From positions 1-6,771 of the forward strand of contig JACWAC010000060.1 in assembly GCA_014874235.1 (NCBI GenBank): 6,771 bases of DNA, written 5' to 3'. Positions 1-5,086 of the stretch are shown piece by piece. A program made the translations under genes and the position numbers. This DNA is from Thermoplasmatales archaeon. Its GTDB lineage: Archaea > Thermoplasmatota > Thermoplasmata > Thermoplasmatales > GCA-001856825. The stretch's first letter is position 1, and the number at the start of each line of letters is the position of its first letter. The notes beneath the pieces are model-generated. The model was not told the origin of the DNA, made no database searches, and saw nothing but the letters and a program-made list of their open reading frames with translations.

Positions 1-113
1 CACATGGCTTTGGATTAACATCGGATTAAAAACCATTCTGTTCGCTTTACAATTCTCAGGGAAGCCTTGTGAGAGAGATAATCGTTTTATAACTTACATA
101 TATAAACGAGGCA
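1..113. other. Upstream intergenic region of the RaSEA operon
   Basis: No gene is firmly supported here. One plus-strand frame is open from base 2 to a TAG at 119-121, but its 39 codons do not resemble a family I recognise and it would contain the promoter. A minus-strand reading frame beginning at an ATG at 36 (or 21) runs off the left edge and could be the start of a divergent gene; only 12 codons are visible. The 7-mer GGATTAA occurs twice, at 12-18 and 23-29, 11 bp apart, about one DNA turn. Confidence 0.5.
85..92 (+). promoter_or_regulatory. TATA-like box for the RaSEA operon
   Basis: The TTTTATAA element is centred about 25 nt before the ATG at 114, the spacing expected if transcription begins at or next to the start codon, giving a leaderless mRNA. 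There is no Shine-Dalgarno sequence at useful spacing: a GAGG at 108-111 lies only 2 nt from the ATG. A second AT-rich stretch, ATATATAAA at 97-105, is too close to the ATG to direct a start upstream of it. Confidence 0.5.
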
Positions 114-1145
114 ATGAATAGAGTCGATCCCCAGTTTGCAGGAGAGATAGCTGGGATTAGGAATGCGATATCACGGAGCAACAGGACGGACTACGTGACT
201 ACATACACAGAAAGAGAATTTTTCAACGGAAAGACAACGCTGGAGAGGGTACTGATACTGAGAACGAGAGGGTGCAGCTGGAGTTACCACTCCGGATGCT
301 CTATGTGTGGATATTGGGACGACACCAATCCAGAAATAGGGAAGGCGGAATTGGAAAACCAGGTGAGCGCATTTCTTAAGGAATTTCCGAGAGGAGAGGT
401 TCTGAAGATATTCACCTCTGGGTCATTCTTTGATCCTATCGAGATCGATTCCGGATCACAGCACGAGATCATAGAAAGGGTGCTGGAAGGATATGGCCAT
501 CTCATTGTCGAAAGCAGACCCGAGTACATTCACAAGGTAGTGGGCGATCTGAAAAGGTATGGAAACAGGGTGCAGGTTGCAATTGGCTTGGAGAGCACTG
601 ACCCCGACATATTGAAAAACTCGGTCAACAAGAACTACGACTTCGACGATTTCAAGAAAGCAGCCACACTGCTGAGGGAGAATGGTGTATCTGTCAGGAC
701 ATATCTCTTACTGAAACCACCTTTTGTTACGGAAAGCGAAGCGGTAAAGGATGCAATAAAGTCGGCAAGGGATCTGGCACCTTACAGCGATTTCATTTCG
801 ATCAATCCTATGAACATTCAGAGAGGTACTCTAGTCGAAAAGATGTACAGGGAGGGGAACTATAGACCACCGTGGTTGTGGAGCGTCGTAACCGTTCTCC
901 AATCGCTAAAGGGCGTAGGAGTTCCGACTGTTTCCCTCATAACTGCCTCTGGGAAGAAAAGGGGATCGCACAATGGCCATTCGTGCGATAGAAAGTTTTC
1001 CGAGGGAATAAGGAAATACAGCGAAACTCTCGATTATGCCTATCTAGACGATCTGAGTTGTGAATGTAAGGAAACCTGGAGGAATTTTGTCGAAGTGGAG
1101 GAAGAAACTGGAGCACCGATAAGCGAGGTCGTTTTGAATGATTAG
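114..1145 (+). CDS. raSEA: Archaeosine biosynthesis radical SAM protein RaSEA
   Basis: This 343-residue protein matches the RaSEA family, which works with ArcS to turn a lysine-linked preQ0 base at position 15 of tRNA into archaeosine in the cytoplasm. The iron-sulfur motif is visible as C54, C62 and C65 in a CX7CX2C arrangement (RTRGCSW...SGCSMCGYW), wider than the usual radical SAM CX3CX2C and fitting this family. Further along are SGSFFD (102-107), ESRPEY (133-138), GLES (158-161) and KPPF (201-204), the order of a radical SAM barrel. The C-terminal part has GSHNGHSCDRKF (284-295, C291) and a C316-E-C318 pair, possible extra metal ligands. The start at 114 is the first ATG after the TATA-like box and gives a full-length protein. 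The gene overlaps the next one by 8 bp. ArcS and the tRNA guanine transglycosylase are not in the window. Recognition was by motif and overall pattern, not by a search. Confidence 0.88.
   Translation: MNRVDPQFAGEIAGIRNAISRSNRTDYVTTYTEREFFNGKTTLERVLILRTRGCSWSYHSGCSMCGYWDDTNPEIGKAELENQVSAFLKEFPRGEVLKIFTSGSFFDPIEIDSGSQHEIIERVLEGYGHLIVESRPEYIHKVVGDLKRYGNRVQVAIGLESTDPDILKNSVNKNYDFDDFKKAATLLRENGVSVRTYLLLKPPFVTESEAVKDAIKSARDLAPYSDFISINPMNIQRGTLVEKMYREGNYRPPWLWSVVTVLQSLKGVGVPTVSLITASGKKRGSHNGHSCDRKFSEGIRKYSETLDYAYLDDLSCECKETWRNFVEVEEETGAPISEVVLND
1125..1129 (+). promoter_or_regulatory. Shine-Dalgarno site for the DHH gene
   Basis: GAGGT lies inside the end of the RaSEA coding region, 8 nt before the ATG at 1138. 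It supports that start and translation of the second gene from a shared transcript. Confidence 0.65.
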
Positions 1146-2490
1146 CGAAGCCGTCGAACTTATCTCCAACGCAAAGAGGTTAAGGATTTTCTCTCATCAC
1201 GATGCCGACGGAATAGCATCTGCTGCGATTGCAGTGTTTGTCGCAAGGAGACTGGGTCTCAACTATGATGTAACCATTAGAAATCAACTAACTCCTCAGG
1301 ATGTATTGGGAGGTTCTGACGTGTACTGGTTCAACGACATGGGTTCCGCCAGACTGAAAGACATGAGGAACGTCAGCGGCGTGGTCACAGATCATCACAA
1401 CCCAATAGCCCTCGAAACACACTACACCGAGAATGGAAACAACATCTACCAGTTCAACCCACACCTTGAAGGGCTGGACGGTAGCATTTCACAGTCTGGT
1501 TCTTCAACGACCTTCCTGTTCTCATCGAATCTTCTACCTGAAGTCTCTGCTGTATCTCATCTCCCTGTGGTAGGCTCGGTGGGGGATCTTCACGACAAGA
1601 AGTTCGGCAGACTGGTTGACACGGACGGAGAAATTGCGCTCCTTGCGAAGAACATGGGCATAATTGACATAAAGCAAGACATAAGGTATTTTGGAAGAAG
1701 CTCAAAGTCCGTTTCCTACATGCTCAGGTTTGGAAACGACCCAAAGATAAGATCGCTCTACGATAATCCCAGAGCAGTTGCGGACTTTCTGGTGGAACAC
1801 GGTTTTGACAGGAGGGATCTCAAGACGATAAGGTGGATTGACCTTGAGCCAGAGAAGAGAGAGGAGCTGATTACGGATATCAAGGGCATTTTGGAAAGAG
1901 AGGGGCAGGACTCGAGTCGTCTCACAGGAGAAGTTTATGAACTCAATGGTGAACCAAAGTCATCCATGGTGAAGGACGCCAGGGACTTTTCCTCTCTCGT
2001 CAACGCTACTTCCAGAAAGGGGAAACCGGATGTTGGGATCAGGTTGTGCCTCTTTGAAAGAGGGAACACCATGACAGAAGCACTCCAGCTCTATTCGGAT
2101 CACCTGGACTCGCTTCGAAATGCGTCCAGGATACTGGACGGAATCGAAGGCAAATCGGTTGGAAACGTATTGTACTACGATTTCGGAAACGCCCTAGAGA
2201 ACAACATCACCGGCACAATAGCGACCAGAATCATAACCCACAAGAAAGTTCCAAACTCCTCCGTAATCATGGTGATGGCAAATCTGGGTTCGATGAAAAA
2301 AATATCCGCTAGAATCTCTCTTGAACTGTCGGAAAAGGTGGAACTTTCACTCCTTTTCAGGCAGGCGGCCAGCGGACTGGGAGGTACCGGTGGAGGTCAC
2401 AGGAATGCGGCGGGCGCGATTGTCCCGATTGGCAAAGAAGGGGAGTTCGTTGAAAGGGTCAACGAACTGATGAAGAATATCTCTACCTGA
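1138..2490 (+). CDS. DHH/DHHA1 family phosphoesterase, archaeal RecJ-like
   Basis: This 450-residue protein has both halves of a DHH-DHHA1 phosphoesterase. The N-terminal DHH domain shows HHDADG at 20-25, N66-D67 in the second motif, the name-giving DHH at 85-87 and D150 in the fourth motif (VGSVGD); these residues normally bind two metal ions, Mn or Mg. The C-terminal DHHA1 domain ends with a glycine-rich GGGH at 418-421 followed by RNAAGA, the substrate-binding loop. Length and order resemble archaeal RecJ homologues, including the GINS-associated nuclease group, which degrade single-stranded DNA or RNA in replication, repair or RNA turnover. All catalytic positions look intact. A nanoRNase or other DHH subfamily cannot be ruled out. 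The start codon overlaps the RaSEA stop region by 8 bp and has its own Shine-Dalgarno site, so co-transcription is likely. The last 8 bp overlap the end of the opposing dehydrogenase gene. Confidence 0.85.
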   Translation: MISEAVELISNAKRLRIFSHHDADGIASAAIAVFVARRLGLNYDVTIRNQLTPQDVLGGSDVYWFNDMGSARLKDMRNVSGVVTDHHNPIALETHYTENGNNIYQFNPHLEGLDGSISQSGSSTTFLFSSNLLPEVSAVSHLPVVGSVGDLHDKKFGRLVDTDGEIALLAKNMGIIDIKQDIRYFGRSSKSVSYMLRFGNDPKIRSLYDNPRAVADFLVEHGFDRRDLKTIRWIDLEPEKREELITDIKGILEREGQDSSRLTGEVYELNGEPKSSMVKDARDFSSLVNATSRKGKPDVGIRLCLFERGNTMTEALQLYSDHLDSLRNASRILDGIEGKSVGNVLYYDFGNALENNITGTIATRIITHKKVPNSSVIMVMANLGSMKKISARISLELSEKVELSLLFRQAASGLGGTGGGHRNAAGAIVPIGKEGEFVERVNELMKNIST

Positions 2491-4030
2491 CGATCGTTTG
2501 AGCCTGTTCCCTGAGGAACTGCTGCAGGTAGTAGAAGGAACCCGTTCCCTTGCCTGATGTTCCACTCATCTTCCATCCAACGAAAGGCTGTGATCCAACC
2601 ATGGCGCCAGTCGATCCTCCTCTTCTCCTGTTCGCGTAAATGACACCGACATCGGCATTGTTGAAATAGTACTCTATCTCTTTCTCGTCCTCGGTGAATA
2701 TCCCTCCCGTCAGTCCATATTCCATACTGTTGACTAACTCCACTGCATCCTTGAGGGATTTTATGGGTTTCAGTGCCAGTATCGGGAGGAAGAGTTCGAC
2801 CCTCTCAATGTTTGGATCACCAACGTTGTCCAGAATTGTGTTCTCGACATAGAACCCATCTCTCGGAATCTTCTTCCCGCCAAGCAGTATCTTGTCTTTC
2901 GGTATCGCTTCCATTATTCTCTGGAATTTCTCGTATGCATCCTTGTTTATGATGGGTCCAGCGTAAGCTCCCTTCTTTCTGGGGTCGTCAATAACAAGTT
3001 TGGAGCTGAAATCTACCAGTTTTTTCTTGAAAGTCTCGTAGAGTTTTTCGTCAATTAGCGCAAGACTACAGGCAGAACACTTCTGGCCATTGTAGCCAAA
3101 TGCAGACTTCGCGACCCCTTCTACCGCCTTTTCCATATCGCATTTGTCCGTTACGATGATCGTGTCCTTCCCACCCATCTCGGTTACAGCAACCTTGGGC
3201 TTCTTTTCCTGTGATTCCTTGTATATCTTGGTTCCGATGTCCCTGCTCCCAGTGAAGACTATACCATCCACTCCGTCATCGGTGTATAGAGTTCTTCCGA
3301 CTCTGCCTCCAGATCCAGAAAGATAGATCAGATTGGTTTTTGGAACTCCCGCCCTGTGCATAAGTTCAACAAATTTGTAAGATGAAAGCGGAATGTCAGA
3401 TGACGGCTTCAGAATAACACTATTCCCCACGAGCAGTGGTCCACTAACCATTCCTACCGTTATGGAAAAGAAGTTGAAGGGAGCTACCACGAGGAAAACT
3501 CCGTAAGGCTTCATGACACTCTTTGAATCCTCTCCATAGTAGGCTGTTCCCGTGAATCTGGAGAACCCCTGATTCTCCACCAAGTTAAGTGCGTAGTATC
3601 TCATGAAGTCAATGGCTTCGTCGACGTCACCCATCGCCTCGAACCTATTCTTACCGTTCTCATAGCAGAGTAGTGCCGAAAATTCATATTTTTCTTGGGA
3701 GAGCAGCTCTGCTGCCTTCAGGAATATCTCCGCCCTGGCCAGATATCCCTTGGAATTCCATCCTTTGTAGTTATCCCTCGCTATCTTTACTGCCTTCTGA
3801 GAGGTTTCCTTTGTAGACATCTGAAATTTTCCAACCTGAGTCTTTCCATCCAAGGGAGAAACATGAATGAGTTTTTCTTGCTCTATCACTTCTCCATTCA
3901 CCAAATTTGGATACTCTTTGTCAAAGAATTTTCTTACGCCCTCTATGCTTTCCTCGAACTTCTTATGAAATAGATCCTCTTCGTTTATCTCAACCATTTT
4001 TATATAGGTATTTTCATTATCAAATGGCAT
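2483..4030 (-). CDS. pruA: Aldehyde dehydrogenase, glutamate-semialdehyde (1-pyrroline-5-carboxylate) dehydrogenase type
   Basis: This 515-residue cytoplasmic enzyme belongs to the NAD(P)-dependent aldehyde dehydrogenase superfamily. Visible landmarks are PFN at 184-186 (oxyanion Asn186), LKPSSD at 207-212 (cofactor Lys208), GSRDIG at 261-266, the general base E284 in TEMGGKD and the nucleophile C318 in GYNGQKCSA. EMGGKD followed by GQKCSA, and the tail with QPFVGWKMSGT then YLQQFLREQA, are typical of the RocA/PruA group, which oxidises glutamate semialdehyde to glutamate in the last step of proline or arginine breakdown. The usual E-x-FGP motif reads ELFLP (412-416). I chose ATG 4030 because a TATA-like box lies at leaderless spacing; an alternative is Met12 at 3997. 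No proline dehydrogenase is in the window, so the substrate is inferred from family resemblance. The gene converges on, and overlaps by 8 bp, the DHH gene. Confidence 0.85.
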   Translation of the reverse strand: MPFDNENTYIKMVEINEEDLFHKKFEESIEGVRKFFDKEYPNLVNGEVIEQEKLIHVSPLDGKTQVGKFQMSTKETSQKAVKIARDNYKGWNSKGYLARAEIFLKAAELLSQEKYEFSALLCYENGKNRFEAMGDVDEAIDFMRYYALNLVENQGFSRFTGTAYYGEDSKSVMKPYGVFLVVAPFNFFSITVGMVSGPLLVGNSVILKPSSDIPLSSYKFVELMHRAGVPKTNLIYLSGSGGRVGRTLYTDDGVDGIVFTGSRDIGTKIYKESQEKKPKVAVTEMGGKDTIIVTDKCDMEKAVEGVAKSAFGYNGQKCSACSLALIDEKLYETFKKKLVDFSSKLVIDDPRKKGAYAGPIINKDAYEKFQRIMEAIPKDKILLGGKKIPRDGFYVENTILDNVGDPNIERVELFLPILALKPIKSLKDAVELVNSMEYGLTGGIFTEDEKEIEYYFNNADVGVIYANRRRGGSTGAMVGSQPFVGWKMSGTSGKGTGSFYYLQQFLREQAQTIVR

Positions 4031-4051
4031 AATCCCAGATGTGCAACAAAG

Positions 4052-4059
4052 TAATAATT
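4052..4059 (-). promoter_or_regulatory. Possible TATA-like box for the aldehyde dehydrogenase gene
   Basis: On the minus strand AATTATTA is centred about 25 nt before the ATG at 4030, the same spacing as at the other first genes of the window. It would let the dehydrogenase be transcribed without a leader and independently of the winged-helix gene, whose stop lies 77 bp upstream. The match to an archaeal TATA box is moderate. Confidence 0.35.
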
Positions 4060-4107
4060 CTGTCTAATCATTCCAAATGGGAGTTCTATTTTGCTTTACG
4101 GGAATCA

Positions 4108-4356
4108 TCAGGGGAGTGCTCTCTTCAAATGCTTGAAGAGTCCTATCCACTCGTATCCTCTGTCTGTCAGTCTGTACTCCTTTTCTCCACTTTCAGCTGT
4201 TTCAAGCAATATTCCAAACTTTTCCATATACTTCACGATATCCTTTCCTCTATCGACAGGGACATTTCCGACAGAGCAAAGCTCGGTTATCCTTCTTGGC
4301 CTTGTCATTAGCGCACTCAACATGTCATTGATGATATCATGACGGCATCTGTTCAT
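4108..4356 (-). CDS. Small winged-helix DNA-binding protein
   Basis: This 82-residue protein has the layout of archaeal winged-helix regulators of the HTH_45 / ArnR1-like kind. It opens with a basic helix (RCRHDIINDML, residues 3-13), continues with an RRITELCSVGNVP helix-turn-helix segment (21-33), and a recognition-helix region RGKDIVKYMEKFGIL (36-50). The wing hairpin is LETAESGEKEYRLTDRGYEW (51-70), including the common YxLTxxG pattern, and a short helix ends the protein. There is no ligand domain and no transmembrane segment, so it is probably a cytoplasmic, perhaps dimeric, regulator. It is divergent from the bactofilin-like gene, shares a palindromic promoter element with it, and lies upstream of the aldehyde dehydrogenase on the same strand; autoregulation and control of its neighbours are plausible but inferred. 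The ATG at 4356 is the only start that keeps the full first helix. Confidence 0.75.
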   Translation of the reverse strand: MNRCRHDIINDMLSALMTRPRRITELCSVGNVPVDRGKDIVKYMEKFGILLETAESGEKEYRLTDRGYEWIGLFKHLKRALP

Positions 4357-4357
4357 T

Positions 4358-4369
4358 AACTAACAAGTT
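4358..4369. repeat. Short inverted repeat next to the winged-helix start
   Basis: AACT and AGTT flank a 4-bp centre, directly before the start codon of the winged-helix gene at 4356. A further AGTT (4373-4376) and AACT (4385-4388) form the ends of the nearby palindromic TATA element, so four such half-sites lie within 31 bp. This could be an operator, although 4-bp arms also arise by chance. Confidence 0.3.
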
Positions 4370-4372
4370 GTG

Positions 4373-4388
4373 AGTTATATTTATAACT
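4373..4388. promoter_or_regulatory. Palindromic TATA element shared by two divergent genes
   Basis: Bases 4373-4388 form an inverted repeat with 7-bp perfect arms (AGTTATA and TATAACT) around a TT centre. The centre is about 27 nt before the plus-strand ATG at 4408 and about 24 nt before the minus-strand ATG at 4356, so the same element can serve as a TATA box in both directions, each giving a leaderless transcript. Neither gene has a Shine-Dalgarno sequence, which agrees. A regulator bound here would block both directions. Confidence 0.55.
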
Positions 4389-4407
4389 GTCGCGAACATC
4401 AAAGATC

Positions 4408-5049
4408 ATGCAAGAAATAGAGGACCTCTCAATAGGTGGGTCTCTCAGACTCACTGGTCCAGTCAAGTTCAAGAGAATAGACCTTGCAGGATCACTGAAC
4501 ATTGAAGGAAGTGCCGAGGGGAAGAGTCTCGAGATAAGCGGATCGGGGAAAATCACCGGTCAGGTCAAGGTTGAATCAATCGAAGTCAGCGGAAGTCTGA
4601 AGATTGGGGGATCATGCGAATGTGAAGACCTCGAGATAAGCGGTTCTGCGGAAGTTGGTGGAGCGCTCAAATCTGGAAAAATCGAAGTGGCAGGAAAAAT
4701 GGAGGCAGAAAGCGTAGAAGCAAAAAAAATAGAGATTGCGGGGAAAATGAGTGCAAGGGAAATAAAGGCCCTAGAAATCGATCTTGAGAAGGACTCAAGA
4801 ATTAGGGGGACAATTGTGTGTGGAACAATCAACATAGAGAAAGGTGCTGAGGTGGAAGATGTGTTTGCAGACAAGGTCACCATCGAAAAGGATGCTGACT
4901 GTGGAATAATAGAGTGCAACGATATCATGGTTGAAAAATACTCAGAAATCAAGGAAGTGAGATACGTAAAGAGTGCAAACATCTCTCCAAGCGCGAACAT
5001 TGGCAAGATAACCAAAATAGAGAGAATTTCGAGGGAACTCCCAAACTAG
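4408..5049 (+). CDS. Bactofilin-like beta-helix repeat protein
   Basis: This 213-residue protein is almost wholly made of short repeats of alternating hydrophobic and polar residues, the pattern of the bactofilin (polymer-forming cytoskeletal) right-handed beta-helix. A motif of the form hxhxGS starts at residues 7, 24, 41, 58, 75 and 92, exactly 17 apart, and continues at 108, 124, 141, 157, 173 and 190 with 16-17 residue steps: twelve turns. The first turns carry small residues after the first strand (SGS, AGS, AGK); later ones carry EK pairs (I124DLEK, I141NIEK, V157TIEK, I173MVEK). There is no signal peptide, no transmembrane helix and hardly any tail, so it is probably a cytoplasmic self-assembling scaffold. 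Typical bactofilins have about half as many turns between disordered tails. The gene is leaderless, divergent from a winged-helix gene and 37 bp before an MFS transporter gene. The fold is well supported by the pattern; the cellular role is not known from sequence. Confidence 0.75.
   Translation: MQEIEDLSIGGSLRLTGPVKFKRIDLAGSLNIEGSAEGKSLEISGSGKITGQVKVESIEVSGSLKIGGSCECEDLEISGSAEVGGALKSGKIEVAGKMEAESVEAKKIEIAGKMSAREIKALEIDLEKDSRIRGTIVCGTINIEKGAEVEDVFADKVTIEKDADCGIIECNDIMVEKYSEIKEVRYVKSANISPSANIGKITKIERISRELPN
4426..4998 (+). repeat. Coding repeat array of 16-17 codon units
   Basis: Twelve degenerate units encode the beta-helix turns. Most similarity is at the protein level, but an exact 14-mer, CTCGAGATAAGCGG, occurs at 4528-4541 and 4630-4643, both encoding LEISG. 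The copies are 102 bp apart, two 17-codon units. This suggests that at least part of the array grew by relatively recent duplication or conversion of a two-turn block. Confidence 0.6.
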
Positions 5050-5078
5050 AGGAAGAAAATAAAAGTCCTCGAAAGAGC

Positions 5079-5085
5079 GGAGTGA
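5079..5085 (+). promoter_or_regulatory. Shine-Dalgarno site for the MFS gene
   Basis: GGAGTGA lies just before the ATG at 5087 and resembles the archaeal consensus GGAGGTGA with one base missing. It fits translation from a transcript begun upstream of the bactofilin-like gene. An A-rich stretch (AAAATAAAAG, 5056-5065) is also at TATA distance and could add a separate promoter. Confidence 0.5.
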
Positions 5086-5086
5086 C

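Noticed and set aside
1..36. Possible start of a divergent minus-strand gene (ATG at 36 or 21).
   Set aside because: Only 12 codons are visible and the AT-rich box at 44-52 is weak, so it cannot be supported as a gene.
2..121. Open plus-strand frame of 39 codons from the left edge, overlapping the RaSEA start.
   Set aside because: Thirty-nine open codons can arise by chance, the peptide resembles no family I know, and the frame covers the probable RaSEA promoter.
1454..1705. Minus-strand frame of 83 codons inside the DHH gene with several cysteines.
   Set aside because: It is a shadow of a coding region with intact DHH motifs, and the cysteines show no metal-binding spacing.
2490..2497. ACGATCGT palindrome next to the convergent stops, as a terminator stem.
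   Set aside because: It has no loop and no T tract, and lies inside the dehydrogenase coding region.
3995..4008. TATATAAA directly before Met12 of the aldehyde dehydrogenase, as a promoter or evidence for a later start.
   Set aside because: It is only 1-9 nt from that ATG, too close for a TATA box serving it, and reads as ordinary codons if translation begins at 4030.
4039..4342. Two overlapping plus-strand frames of 83-90 codons opposite the winged-helix gene.
   Set aside because: They are antisense to a gene with recognisable winged-helix features and have no family resemblance or convincing start signals.
4560..5015. A 151-codon minus-strand frame opposite the bactofilin-like gene.
   Set aside because: Its serine-, isoleucine- and phenylalanine-rich composition is what the reverse of the repeat codons produces; the plus-strand repeat register is clear.
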